The notes under the pieces were generated by a model. That model searched no databases. It had not been told where the DNA came from and was given only the letters and a program-made list of their open reading frames with translations. A DNA stretch of 64,000 nucleotides. Origin: Ornithodoros turicata (taxonomy: Eukaryota > Arthropoda > Arachnida > Ixodida > Argasidae). The stretch is from assembly GCF_037126465.1 (NCBI RefSeq), contig NC_088210.1, positions 14,905,511 to 14,969,510 on the forward strand, in the 5' to 3' direction. A program made the translations under genes and the position numbers. Positions 41,976 to 52,800 of this stretch are shown here, piece by piece; the stretch's first letter is position 1, and every line of letters starts with the position of its first letter.

Positions 41976-41976
41976 A

Positions 41977-42345
41977 CGCTCTAAAAACAGAGGGGGGGGG
42001 GGGGGGGGGGTTCGAGGTAGCTTGCCGTTGTTGGCCGCACTCAAGTGAAGTGGGCATCGTCACGACTATATAGCCAAAAAAAAAAAAGAAGGAAAGTGGG
42101 AGAGGGGAGTTGAGGACTTCGAAATGATGCATAAACACAGAACTTCGCCACATAGCACGGTCAAGGCCAACCATTGCACAGAATGATACCTTTATATCAC
42201 TCCCAAATTTTGGAAAGCCTGGGGCGTACGCCTTTTGCATAAGTGTTCCTAAAAGGCGTACGCATCCAGTTTTCGACAAATCAGGGGTCAGAACGATATC
42301 ACTCGGGGTGGTGATTGGCTAAGAACGTGCTATGTGGTGAAGTTA
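41977..42345. mobile_element. pMITE type III/I with SINE-C in its left end
   Basis: The left terminus CGCTCTAAAAACAGA (41977-41991) is interrupted by a minus-strand SINE-C whose C-run tail (G-run 41992-42010) faces the outer end. The arm resumes at AAACACAGAACTTCGCCACA (42133 on). The duplicated word is about AAA(C)ACAGA, one mismatch. Confidence 0.78.
41992..42132 (-). mobile_element. SINE-C inside pMITE
   Basis: The plus strand shows agcttgccgttgttggccgc, then cgtcacgactatatagcc and an A-run. It belongs to the same family as 18989 and 21738. Confidence 0.75.
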
Positions 42346-42349
42346 CACT

Positions 42350-43663
42350 GTTGAAGCAACTCCTCACCGGTCGTCAAGGCAACCTCACCACGTCCATAGG
42401 CCGCCCGGCTAGGTCTATTCTGCACTCTTAAAAATGAACTTCACCGCATAGCACGCTCCTAGCCAGCCATTCTCTCGAATGATATCGTTATCTACCCTGA
42501 TTTGTTGAAAACAGGGGGCGTACGCCTTTTCTGTGACAATTATGAACAGCATAAGTGTCCCAGAAATGGCGTACGCCCCCCGTTTTCGACAAATCGGGGC
42601 AGATAACGATATCATTCGAGATAATGGTTGGCTAGGAGCGTGCTATGCGGTGAAGTTCATTTTTAAGAGTGTGCGACCTGCTACTCCATGGCGTGAGATA
42701 ATGCCCAGTATCTCGTTGCACATTCCAGGGCTAAGAAAGAAGGGCGAATCCATGCTCAGCGGAAACCGAGGCAGCTGCTGAGGTCCTAATTAGTGACACT
42801 TTTCACGCAAACACTCTGGTGTTCACAGATGGCTCCGTTGACGCCGAGTGTAGGAGCGCCACTTCCTCCTTTTATATCCCATCCTTAAATGTGGCACGGC
42901 AGAGAAAATCAGTTCGGTTCCCAATACGACGGCTGAGCTTCTGGCAATATTACATGCAGCAGCTGCGGTACAGGTCAAGGGAATCACCAAGGCTGTTATC
43001 CTCACGGACTCGCGTAGCGCTCCGACGAGCAGGCCGACAGCGCCGCAGAAGCAGCACTCTCGTATCGGAAACTGACCCGTACTGTTCTGCTGAGAAGAGA
43101 CCGCCGTTCAATTCTGCGACGCCTAATGACACCCCTGGCTTCCCGCCAACGGACAACCGACATTCTCCCCCCCTCTATGTTGAGCAGAGTTGATCCAACG
43201 CTCGCTTTCCGCATGCCACGAAACACCTCTCGTCAAGATGCTGCATTGATCCACCGAATGCGCCTCGATGTGGCCTTTACAGCTCAGTGGCGTTACCGCT
43301 TGAGACAAGTTGACTCTCCCACCTGCTGCCACTGTGGTGCTCTTGAGGATCTGGAGCATATTCTTCTTCATTGCCCTCACTACCAACCTTCCCGAACCAC
43401 ACTCTCCGAGTCTCTTCGTCAGCTGGACTCTCGCCCTTTCTCCCGATCGAAATTCCTTGGTCCCTGGCCCAATCCAGCCCAGCAACGCTCTGCGCTCAAA
43501 GCTCTTCTGACATTTCTGGACAAGATCGGACTTCGATCGTTATTGTGAAGGGGCCCGTTATTTTATTTCCCCCATTCCATCCAGCAATGGGGTAGAGTAT
43601 CGCCTGTGGCGATGAAACTCCTCACTCTCCAAGGTCAAAAATAAAGTTGTTGTTGTTGTTGTT
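42350..43663 (+). pseudogene. non-LTR retrotransposon 3' part, RNase H, interrupted
   Basis: With the pMITE at 42423-42671 left out, the reading frame continues across the site up to an IPGLRKKGE linker typical of the RT-RNase H junction. RNase H signatures follow in two frames: VFTDGSVD (about 42828), then AELLAILHAAA and ILTDSRSA (about 42927-43020), so a frameshift has broken it. A downstream frame (43126-43548) ends the protein with a CCHCGALEDLEHILLHC zinc-binding-like block and LKALLTF. A (GTT)n tail at 43647-43663 is usual for I-like elements. Clade assignment (I/R1/LOA) is inference. Confidence 0.85.
42423..42671. mobile_element. pMITE type I inside the LINE, TG duplication
   Basis: This complete 249-bp palindrome lies between TG dinucleotides (42421-42422, 42672-42673). 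Removing it together with one TG restores an open frame through the LINE junction, which fixes the duplication as two bases. Confidence 0.92.
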
Positions 43664-44084
43664 TCTTCTATTAGAATCATCGTCATCATTGTCGCATATC
43701 CTGCAGAACGGTGCGCCTGCCATTTTTGCTTGTTCTGGGAGTCCTCAGGTACAGGCCTCATCGTGACCCGAAAAATCCTGGCAAATTGTATACTTGCAAT
43801 GCATAGCTATTTATTATGTATACTCGTAAAACGTTCATCAGACTGGCACTCTTTATTGAAATCACTATCCCGATACGATGCGTATTTGGGTTGTTACGGT
43901 AGCGTAACAGAATATAGGAACTCCCTATCTCATATTACCTGTGTTTTCGTATACGGACGGACCTACGAAGCCGACACGATTGAGGAAGCTGCCGTGACAA
44001 CAAATACGCTGTACAATCACGATGAGCATCATTTTGAACATCTACCGGCCCACCAAGACTCGTCAAGATCGGCGTCCGCGATTT
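43664..44084. other. no gene or repeat recognised
   Basis: A short (CAT)n-like stretch lies at 43676-43690. Nothing more is supported. Confidence 0.4.
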
Positions 44085-45530
44085 GGTCGAACGCCGTTTG
44101 ATCGAAGGCCGTTTGATCGAAGGCCGTTTGATCGGATTCGTTTGATCGAAGGCGTTTGATCGAAAGCCGGTTGATCGAAAGACGTTTGTTCGAAGGGAGT
44201 TCAAAGCTCGCAGCGTGTCCTTAGCACCTCTTTTTCTGTAACTTTTGACGCGAGCATACGGAGCAGGCAATCAGTGTCCTCTGCTTTTTCGTTTGTTTGT
44301 TTGTTTCTTGATTTTTTTCTTCATGTAAAGAGGGTAGATTACTGGTTATTTGCAGACCTTTGTCATCCACGAACAGCACAGCCTTCTTGCTTTTTACTCT
44401 CTCCCATCCGAAAGAAAAATAAAATTGAATTCAATTGAATAGAACAATGCGGAAGTATCCGGCGAACCATTGGGACACATAGTATTGAAGAAAATGGCCT
44501 CAGGTTGGGAGCAGCCAATAGTCTATGCTTCTTCTGGGCACTCTTTTCATTGGTGGCGACAAATTTAAAGGGAACGATCCGAAATGGGATAGCGATATGT
44601 GCGCTAAAGGCACTCGAAGTCTGTGAATGCTAAGAAGGAAATTTCGCCATAGTATAAGATAAATATAATATATTAACAGCCATATAAAACCTTGGTTCAT
44701 CCTTGTTGATGCATCTACAGTCTGAGATACCTACACATCCACCCCGTAAAAAAAAAGAAGAAAAAAAGAAAGACAAAGTACAAAGATCTACTCCCCGGCT
44801 TATATTGTCTAGGTTTCGAATGACTTCTTCGGTTACATGTATGTTGGAAGAACCAAATTTAGATTCACTTGCACATAGGCGCAAAGTAAATAAACTAAAC
44901 CACAACAAATAAGTAATAGTTGATGTAGTAAATAAACTAAAACTGTTCTTTCTCCAAACCAATGCTCAGTTAACTACAAACATTAATAATACGTTATTAA
45001 AATTTGCTCACGTTCCACGCGAATAAATCCTTCAAAAATATCATTTATTTATTCGATTTATTTATTTGTCAAAAATGTTGATTATTTGACAACTGACGTC
45101 AATTATTAGTGAGTGTTGTGGGACTAGGGGTGAAAGGCATGTACGCCATGTTTAGTCACTATCTGTCAGAGAGGAAAAACCAATCAAGTTATCGAACGGG
45201 ATAGGGTGAACAACCCAGGCCATCGGATCGCCTTCTGGATGCGAAAAGGTGGATTAGGATGAGGAATGTGTTTATGGGCAAGCGGATTACACGGAGTGAA
45301 ATATTCCTTAGGATAACAGCATTTAGAACTGAATCTTTCTTTCGTTGTTTTCTTCTTCTTTTTTGTTTCATCAACGCTCCAAGCGAACCAAGAAAAAAAA
45401 ATCGATCGAACAGCCGCTGCCGTTTCCATCGAACGGTGTTCGATCAAATGGCCTTCCAAATCAAATTCCTCGCGTTCGATCAAACGGATTTCAACCAAAC
45501 GACGTTCGATCAAATGTCCCGGAACCGTCA
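44085..45530. mobile_element. candidate foldback with GATCGAA satellites at both ends
   Basis: The left side (44085-44205) holds about eight units of the type CGTTTGATCGAAGG. The right side (45405-45530) holds the inverse type (TTCGATCAAACG, GTTCGATCAAATG). The 1.2 kb between is AT-rich and shows no gene. Inverse subterminal tandem repeats suggest a foldback-like DNA element. Exact ends are not resolved. Confidence 0.6.
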
Positions 45531-45549
45531 AGATCCAACAGGTCTCCCC

Positions 45550-45890
45550 GTGATTCGGAAATGCCCGGCAAGTGGCATTGATATCTCAAAAGCAGTTGAC
45601 ATGCCATTGTTGATGCACACTCATCGAGATGCAGCCATCTGACGCACAGAAGAAAACGGTGACATGTAATCCTTTACTATATGTTTGCACGATTGAACTT
45701 CCTGTTGAGGAAATGAGGAGATTAGTTTTTTCCTGTACAGGGAAAAGGAAACCGGAAGGAAGGCTTATATGAACGGAATAACTAAAAAGAACGAGCGACT
45801 TTCTCTCGACTTTTCTTCCTTCGCTTCCGTCGCCATTCTCCATCGGGATTCGCGTCATGCGGTTAATCACAGCAATTCGCGACAGTACGC
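45550..45890. other. no gene or repeat recognised
   Basis: Nothing supported here. Confidence 0.35.
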
Positions 45891-45891
45891 T

Positions 45892-46265
45892 CTAAAAACG
45901 GAAGTTCACCGACGCGCACGTTGTGCGCTAACCATTGCCACGAATGATAGGGTTATCGAAAAGAGAGGGGGGGGGGCGTACGCCCTTTTGGGTCGCTAGA
46001 GCTCCCCGTGATTTACGTCATTGTCACGTGACTTACAATGGGTCCCGCCTATTGGTGGGCACTCGTGGTCATATACGCCAGAACACGCGAATAGTTCCAA
46101 GGGTGGCCGGCGTCCACCACTATAACACTTCAGTCGCTGCAGTATTTACATAACACGGGAAGCTCTATTTGGATGTATGATAATTTATCTATTCATTTAT
46201 TTATTTTATTAAGAGAGCTCTGCAGCGCCGTAAGGCAGAGATAATTGACACCAAAAGGCGTACGC
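45892..46265. mobile_element. pMITE type II split by a small TIR insert
   Basis: The left arm reaches GGGGGCGTACGCCCTTTTG. After an insert (about 46003-46168) the loop word ATTTGGATGTATGATAATT appears, then an (ATTT)n tract and finally AATTGACACCAAAAGGCGTA. The insert has inverse ends AGAGCTCCCCGTG / CACGGGAAGCTCT. Confidence 0.65.
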
Positions 46266-46700
46266 AGAAATTGCTATTATATAAAGAACATTTATTACAT
46301 TAACCTGATGATATGTATTGCTATTGAAATTGCTATTGAGGGTTGAAAGACGGGCGTGTTGGTATGGGTTCATATCGCAAGAAAGGGAAAGCACAAAAAA
46401 AAAAACAGCAGACCACAGACGATCTTGTCTGTGTCGTCTGCTGTCTTTTGTGCTCTCCCCTTTTTCTAATGTGTAACACAAGCCGCTATTATACGTTTTC
46501 TTTACGAGGTTGTGGCTTTCATTGTGTCATTTACTTGCATACCTGGTCCTGGTATTTTCTGGTGTCCATACATCCTTAGGCAGCACTTCACTGCATAACA
46601 CGCTCCAATAGAGCTAGAGGGAGATCGAAGACTTCTCTCGGGCCCTATATACAGGGCAGCTACGATCATGGTTCGCATTCGCGCGTAACATCGCATGTTA
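46266..46700. other. no gene; one hairpin and a pMITE scrap
   Basis: ACAGCAGACCACAGACGA and a near-inverse make a hairpin at about 46407-46445. A pMITE terminal scrap (cagcacttcactgcataaca) lies near 46581. Confidence 0.45.
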
Positions 46701-46702
46701 CC

Positions 46703-46838
46703 TACCGTATTTTCCGGTGTATAACGCGCACCACAGTCGTGCAAGTTACAGTTAGCTGCACCGATAGATAACGCGCAGTGCGTCTGCGCGACACTTTTTT
46801 TAATGTATAGCGCGCGTTATACTCCGGAAAATCCGGTA
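46703..46838. mobile_element. 136-bp TIR element, TACCGTATTTTCCGG ends
   Basis: TACCGTATTTTCCGGTGTAT and the inverse ATACTCCGGAAAATCCGGTA bound a GC-rich centre with GCGCGTTATA words. It is a compact MITE of unresolved superfamily. Confidence 0.8.
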
Positions 46839-46839
46839 A

Positions 46840-47369
46840 TTGTTGCATGCGCGGCAACCAAAGATGGGAAACAATGGAGGGTGTGCCTTCAATGTTCCTA
46901 TACGAAGCGAAAAAAAAAAAAAAAAAACAAGGAGTGGTCAGACATCGTGTTCTTAGAACATGCGCCAAATGCATGGCCATGAAGCGCAGAGTTTTTTTTT
47001 TTTTTTTTAATCCACATCGATTTTATCCGGTGGATTTTTGAATTTTATCCACACAATTAAATCCGTTTTTTTGTTTTTTGTTTAGATTTTGTCCAGATGC
47101 GATGCGAAAGACCATCTTAATTCAACGTCGCACGGAACACTCCCGCTTTATTCTATTGTAGTGTTGGCTGTTTACAAAAACCCAGGTTAATTGCATTAAC
47201 TTCTAACTTTTTAAACTTTGTAACTTTTTAACTTGACTTTCACATTTCCCGTTTTCTCCTACTTCTGCCCATTCAGGGATAGGCTTTCTTTCGCTTCCTG
47301 GAGGCATTGTAACTGAAGTACGACACCTAATTCAGGCGTGTAGCGTCTGCACCATTCACCCACGCGTGC
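46840..47369. other. no gene; A/T runs
   Basis: Runs of A (46910-46927) and T (46992-47008). ATCCGG/ATCCACA words repeat near 47010-47070. No frame is supported. Confidence 0.4.
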
Positions 47370-47716
47370 ATGGGACTCCACTTTTCGGAAAACTATAAAA
47401 ACTCATTCAATGTTACTGGGACAGGCTGTTCCATAAACCGAAACTATGAGAGGTCACCCGAAATCAAGAAAAACAGCAAAACACATTTGTTTTTACTCTG
47501 TGTGTCACATTTCTATGCTTGTATATATATTCTCCAAAAATATCCAAAAACATCATCAACAACAACAAAAAAACACTGGAGAGGATCTTTTTTTTTAAAT
47601 ATCCGTTTTTTTGTTTTTTCAACCCTGATGAAGTAGAGAGAAACTGATGTTCTGAGGCTGGAACAACATAGAAGAAACAGATACAAACAAAGCCTCAAAT
47701 TGCCTAAGAAATCAAC

Positions 47717-47951
47717 GATGAAAGATGAAAGTCACTGAAAAGGTTAGCCAGCTGTAGGGATCGGCCAGCTGAAAGGAGGGTGAATGAGAGTGAGTGGCTG
47801 GTTTGTCGACCCTTCAGATGACGCACCCCGAAAGTCGCTGGAGAGGCGTGTTAGCTTAGCTCAATTTATAGAGCCCTGGACCGGTAATCCAGAAGATGTG
47901 GGTTCGATCCCTACAGCTGGCTAACCTTTTCAGTGACTTTCATCTTTCATC
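47717..47951. repeat. foldback repeat with tRNA-like centre
   Basis: Exact 47-bp inverse arms lie at 47717-47763 and 47905-47951 (aaaggttagccagctgtagg inward). The right arm overlaps the T arm and acceptor stem of the tRNA-like sequence, so the left arm is an inverted copy of the tRNA 3' end plus flank. Upstream, 47610-47700 resembles the inverse of 24655-24720. Confidence 0.85.
47850..47922 (+). pseudogene. tRNA-Thr(GGT)-like sequence
   Basis: It folds as a cloverleaf: a 7-bp acceptor (with two G-T pairs), D stem GCTC/GAGC, anticodon stem CTGGA/TCCAG with GGT at 47883-47885, and T arm GTGGGTTCGATCCCTAC. The D loop lacks the usual GG and base 33 is C, not T, so a functional tRNA is unlikely. 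A tRNA-derived SINE head is the better explanation. Confidence 0.65.
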
Positions 47952-47959
47952 CCTGGTGA

Positions 47960-49595
47960 AGTGTCATGGTTGCAAACCAAAGAAGATACATATTACGCAA
48001 ACAAAATCGTTTATGTAAGAACACAATATGTTTGGGGAAAAAAAGGTGACTATCTGGCGATCTCTAGATTAGTTTCCCTTTCGTAAAACTCGTTTGTTAG
48101 CCGTTACGCCATCGTGGCAAACGTGTCGGAAATCCGGCTTAGATGATCGAAGATTTTACGCTGCATATATTGATCAATTCCTAAAGGGGAAGGTCTTTCG
48201 TTGTTGCAAACAGTGTTGCGCACGTTTTACACGTTTATAATTAACGAGCCAGCGCGAAAAAGTAGCTCGAGAGGATTAAATGTGGGTCGACGTAACGCAT
48301 TCTGTATAGTCCTATCGTTTGTCGAAATTCAAGCTCCTTGTATGCGGGTGAGTACATTCTCCTTGATTAAGTCCTTTCCCCGTCTGTAATAGATGAAACT
48401 ACGCTTCAGTTGTGATTCTATGTGCGAAGAATATCGTCCCTCTACGTAATTTACCCAAAGTTTAACCAGGACATCGAAAAATGATAATAATTGATAAGAT
48501 TATTGTACAAGTTTGATGTGAAGGTGAACTTGCGAATAACTTTTGCGAGAAATGATTAATTGTATTTAAAGTACCGCGTTCGACATGTTTGTAATTGGAC
48601 ATTTTCAATAAGAGCCCTAAAAACACTACAACGGCACATTAAAACTACGCAGGTTTACGTTTACAAGCCGTACACGCACTAAGGCACAACGAGCACGAAG
48701 TACCGACAACAGTTAAAACGCCCAACAACTAATAATGAGCAAATAAAATATAAAAAACATGCAGAAAAAAACGTGTAGGTGCTACAACGTCCTTTCGCCG
48801 TATACCGTTATGCAGAAGGTGCAGAAGCAAGAAAAGAAAACGAGGGGATGTGGTCTGGCTTGTCCGCTAACGATGGCGGAAATGAAACCGTACGACGAAC
48901 AACAATGGGCGAACCGGTTACAGCGGGTATTTCGTCTCACTGGCCAAGGAGTTACGCTTAGACACCGGAAATTGGCTGCCACAGCGAGAAACTCATAAGA
49001 GCGTCTTTCGAGATGCCGGGCGCAAAGAAAAAAAAAACACACACACACATAGGTAAACGGATAAACGCTGTTGCTTGCTTGAAGTGCAAGCATGAAAGTT
49101 TCTGCGGCTTCTTGTATTGTGACAAGTGTTGCATTTATTGGATTTGCACGAACCTATACGGCTGTTTGTTTGTTTGTTTGTTTTCGTTTTTGTTGTTCAC
49201 TCGACAAGGAGTCCTGAAAACGGAGGCAATTTCTAAAATGTAACTTCATGTTACCGCGGTTCTCGTGTGTGGCGTAATCAATGCGCTGTAATAGAAAGTG
49301 AAATGGTGCGGAGGATTATGTACTCTTTCATAAATAGCGACAAGCTACAGGGCTTTCACCCTGGTCTCTTATGCCCTTTTCGCCGTCAACCAGTAACGGA
49401 CGTTAACGCCGTTAATCAATAACGCCATAACGTTTTTTAGATGCATCACTACCCTGCCCAGATTTGAACGTCCTTTTCATTTGTATTTTTTATTTATTTT
49501 TTATAGAAAGAGAAGGAAGGGACTTTTGCGTTTTCGTTACTATAAATATGTCCAACTTTTATTTCTCCACTTTCTTTCTATTTCAATTTAAATAC
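47960..49595. other. 1.6 kb without gene or known repeat
   Basis: Apparently single-copy. It contains GTTAACGCCGTTAATC near 49400-49430, which may be the worn end of an old element. Frames up to 103 codons have no motif. Confidence 0.45.
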
Positions 49596-49599
49596 CATG

Positions 49600-50130
49600 G
49601 CCCCAAGGTGCACTCTCAATGGCAACACATGACCTCTACCTTACTCCGTTGACCCCACATTGTCCCTTACTCTCCGCGGCCGAATGCCACGTTCCTTTAC
49701 CACAGTCATCTTGGCTTTTACACCGGCTTTCACACATCTCCTCGGTGTTGGCGCATGCAGCCTCTGTATCACGTGTGGTGTGCGCGGTGATCTCCATCAC
49801 GTTATCTTGGTCTGCCGACAGTACGATCGCGAGCGCCATAGAAACTGCTCTGCAACGCGTCGATCAACGCCAGTTCGACTTGGCCAAAATGCTCTGGCCA
49901 TGGTCGGACTCCTCACATCAAATGCAAGGCCTACAAATTGTTGCTGAGTTCCTCTCCAGCATTGGACTAATGGACGAACTCTAAGAGGTCACCTTTCCAT
50001 TATCATCACTTTCTCATCCATTCCACAAGCGCAATGGGACAGTGTACCGCCGTAAAGACGCTGAATAACCCGCCACATAATCATCCCATTTATGTGTGTG
50101 CGTGTGTGTATGCACTGCAAAGTGCATGCC
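49600..50130 (+). pseudogene. non-LTR retrotransposon ORF2 C-terminus, frameshifted
   Basis: One frame (49660 on) carries RSFTTVILAFTPAFTHLLG and the block SLCITCGVRGDLHHVILVC, and a second frame finishes with QGLQIVAEFLSSIGL and the stop at 49982-49984. The order Cys-Cys...His...Cys followed by a hydrophobic end matches the LINEs at 43.1 and 56 kb. The 3' untranslated tail runs to about 50130. Its 5' part is missing. Confidence 0.8.
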
Positions 50131-50149
50131 TACGTTGAAGTTCCTGATG

Positions 50150-50780
50150 ACGCAAGCAGGAATCATCAACAGTTTCGAGAGCGATGACGAATTTACTGCC
50201 CAGTGAATTCTAAAACGTAAATGTTCTATACCAATACGAAAAATTAAGATGGGCAGCATAAGGGATCAAAAGATAGAGACTGGAAAACACTCTAGATCTT
50301 TCCAAATAAGCTCGTCATCTAGCACGTTAAGGTTCTTTCACTCGCACTCCGCGTCTCGCCATCACTCTTTCCAAAATGTCAAGAGTGCACGAGGGCCAAT
50401 TACTCTTTCGAGTTGAGAGGCACATTGAGACAGTAACATCACTGCCGCGCTGGGGCTGTTTATTTTTAGTCGGAGTCAGTGAATATAAGTGTTCTTGGGC
50501 GACTGACCTCAACACGGAACTGCTTGTAGACCTGGCAACGGGCCCACGTCTGTTTGAGTGGAGAAAGGCACGTGAAGCCCCGAGACACAACAACAAGTAT
50601 ACGTGATGAAGATGACATGGCTTGTGTTTCACGGCTACAGTATATACTGCACGCTACTTCTTTGCATGTGAGAATGGATAAGCCATATGGGAGTCTGTCC
50701 TCTCAAGCGGTGAATCACCCCAGGCCATAGTCATGATTTATTTGTTGTTGTTGTTGTTGTTCATATGGGAGTCTTTTTTT
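50150..50780. other. no gene; TTG tract
   Basis: The word ccccaggccatagtcatgat plus a (TTG)n tail (50740-50760) resembles the TTG-tailed unit at 16975 and 18690. The remainder is unassigned. Confidence 0.45.
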
Positions 50781-51055
50781 TTTAATTCCGTGTTAGCCCC
50801 GCGAAGCAACTGAGCGGCATACAGAGGTGGATAGATGGAGAGAGGACAGCAGGAAGGAGTGGGGGACAGGGGGGTTTAGTATGCGTCCTGGGCCGACTTC
50901 AGGGGGAACTGTGCAGACAATCGTCTGGAAAGTCTTGGGAAAATCCAGGGAAAACCTCAGACAGCACAGCCGGTGAGAGGATTCGAACCCGTGTCACCTC
51001 CCAGTCTCGGCGTGGAAAGCGATCATCCTAACCACTATGCCACGGGAGCTGACCA
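50781..51055 (-). mobile_element. SINE-A body with a different tRNA head
   Basis: The tail and body match SINE-A. The head on the minus strand is agctcccgtggcatagtggt (A box) with a B box at 50979-50990 and gccgagactgggaggtg. That head differs from other SINE-A copies and resembles the SINE-B head. Confidence 0.82.
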
Positions 51056-51216
51056 TATGGGAGTGAAGGCGAAACACGAAAGATGATCTAGATTTTCTGC
51101 ATGTTCTTGGTTGTTGTTGTTGTTGTTTTTGAATATGTACACAACAACAACAACAATAAATGAATGAGTATAGTGACGATGACATGGGGTGCTTCCCCGC
51201 GGTGATCGCAGGACAC

Positions 51217-51625
51217 TACCAGATTGATTGATTGGTAAAAGAAAGAAAATGGAGACGTTAGTCCCAAACTACTCGAGACTGGCTACTTTTTTTTTATTCC
51301 GTGCTAGCGCCGCGAAGCAACTGCGGCTATGAGCGGCGTACAGATATGGAGAGATGGAGAGAGGACTGCAGGTAGAAGTTGGGGACAGGGGGAGGGGGGT
51401 TAGCATGCGTCCTGGGCAGACTTCAGAGGGAACTGTGCCGACATTCGTCTGGAAAGTCTGCCGGAAAACCCAGGGAAAACCTCAGACAGCACAGCCGGTG
51501 GTAGGATTCGAACCCACCACCTCCCACTCTTCAGCATGACTTTAGCTACCACAAACGAGCGGGACGCCTTAACCCACTCGGCCGCTGGTGTGCTGGCTAC
51601 TCCAGGACGCGTTATTCGGGCCTCA
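51217..51625 (-). mobile_element. SINE-D split by SINE-A
   Basis: The plus strand shows AGATTGATTGATTGG (the inverse tail), then actcgagactggctact, then SINE-A, then ctggctactccaggacgcgt. CTGGCTACT is present on both sides (51279-51287, 51593-51601). Confidence 0.88.
51288..51592 (-). mobile_element. SINE-A, full length, inside SINE-D
   Basis: This 305-bp copy has an A box GGCCGAGTGGGTT (51571-51583, minus), B box GGGTTCGAATCC (51504-51515, minus), body, gccgctcatagccgcagttg arm and an A-run tail. The exact 9-bp duplication defines its ends, so it is a good reference copy. Confidence 0.92.
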
Positions 51626-51629
51626 CTAT

Positions 51630-52275
51630 ACATATGTAAAATAAATGAAGGGAAAGGAAACCTTATGAAATTTAATTAAAATAAATGACGGTATATTCCA
51701 GCCAAGTGGGCCACATTGTGGCCGCACTAGCACAACCTCTTAGGGCACCGGCCTCATTAATTTTGGCTAATGAATCTTTTAATTATGAAAGATAGCAAGA
51801 TTTTGGCGCAACCTTTTGGGTATAGCCGCGGCGCCGTTGCCGTGCTATATAATGTTTGTTACTTCAACCTCAGCTTTCTTACTGGGAAAAGAATTTTCTA
51901 GCAGATTCCAAATGCGCTACACGATTCCAACAAATCTTAGAGTTCGACCTGAAGAAGTTACCTTCCGCGAATTCAAATTTAGTTTCTTTTTCTTTTTTTT
52001 CTTTTTTTTTTTGTACGATGTGGCAAACGTTATGTATATGGACGCGTAAACAACATCGACTCTATATGTTTTGGGACATATGTAGCTCCCACGCGTCTGT
52101 AGATCGCCCATGGCCATAGTTGCACCGCGGTGACAGTAGTCGATAAAAACCTCGTCTAGCTCGCTGCGGCATCAGAACGGTTCGGGCGGGTATAATTTCA
52201 GCAAAGCTTCCGTTCTTTGGGTGCCAAGGTAGGCACATAGCTAAATAGATATAGCTTCATACGGCCACGTGACGC
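51630..52275. other. no gene recognised
   Basis: A T-rich tract lies at 51984-52012. The 77-87 codon frames through it are low complexity. Confidence 0.4.
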
Positions 52276-52277
52276 AC

Positions 52278-52655
52278 CCTTTGAAGAGAACTTTTCCACA
52301 TAATACGTTGAAGCTCAACCACTTCCTTTTTTTTTTTCTTCTTTTACCAATCAATCAATCAATCAAGGTCAACCACTGCTCAGAATGATACCGTTATCAC
52401 TCCCGGTACGTGGAAAGCGAGAGACGTACACGTTTTTGTGATACGGAAGTACCATATACCTGCAAAAAAAAGTGCCATAAAAAGGCGTACGCCCTTTGCT
52501 TTCAAACAAATTGAAAGAATCATGTCATTCGGGATGGTGGTCGGAATGGAACGTGTTATGCGGCGAAGTACTGTTTTAATAATGCACTCTTAAAACGGAG
52601 CTTGGAAACGGGGAGCGTACGCTTTTTGGTGACACTTATGCAATTATATTAATTG
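52278..52655. mobile_element. diverged pMITE type III with SINE-D tail insert, plus scrap
   Basis: The left arm is interrupted after TCAACCACT by a T-run and AATC repeats (a SINE-D tail, about 52323-52365), then TCAACCACT recurs, a 9-bp duplication. The rest of the type III/I copy ends near 52583. A core fragment of another pMITE follows to about 52655. Confidence 0.72.
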
Positions 52656-52770
52656 CCAAAACAACAACTACATAAATGACAGTGGGAATACCATAAGTCA
52701 ACTTTCTGCCCTGGGTTCCACCGTTGATGAGACTTGATGAAACGAAGAACCTGGCAGAAGTTGTCGTGAA

Positions 52771-52800
52771 AGGGTGGTGGTGGTGGTGGTGGTGGTGGAG
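52771..52800. repeat. (GGT)n microsatellite
   Basis: About eight GGT units. It reads as poly-Trp or poly-Gly in frames and is not coding. Confidence 0.9.

Noticed and set aside
41791..41990. Possible exon with a plausible-looking peptide (LSVGVDIWVIGLKVI)
   Set aside because: I do not recognise the peptide, it runs into a pMITE, and no splice context or second exon could be supported.
43126..43548. 140-codon frame as an independent host gene
   Set aside because: Its Cys/His block and end match the C-terminus of non-LTR retrotransposons, it follows RNase H motifs in other frames, and it ends before a (GTT)n tail.
47850..47922. Functional tRNA-Thr gene
   Set aside because: The cloverleaf folds, but the D loop lacks GG and the base before the anticodon is C. 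The 3' half is part of an inverted repeat, so a tRNA-derived repeat is more likely.
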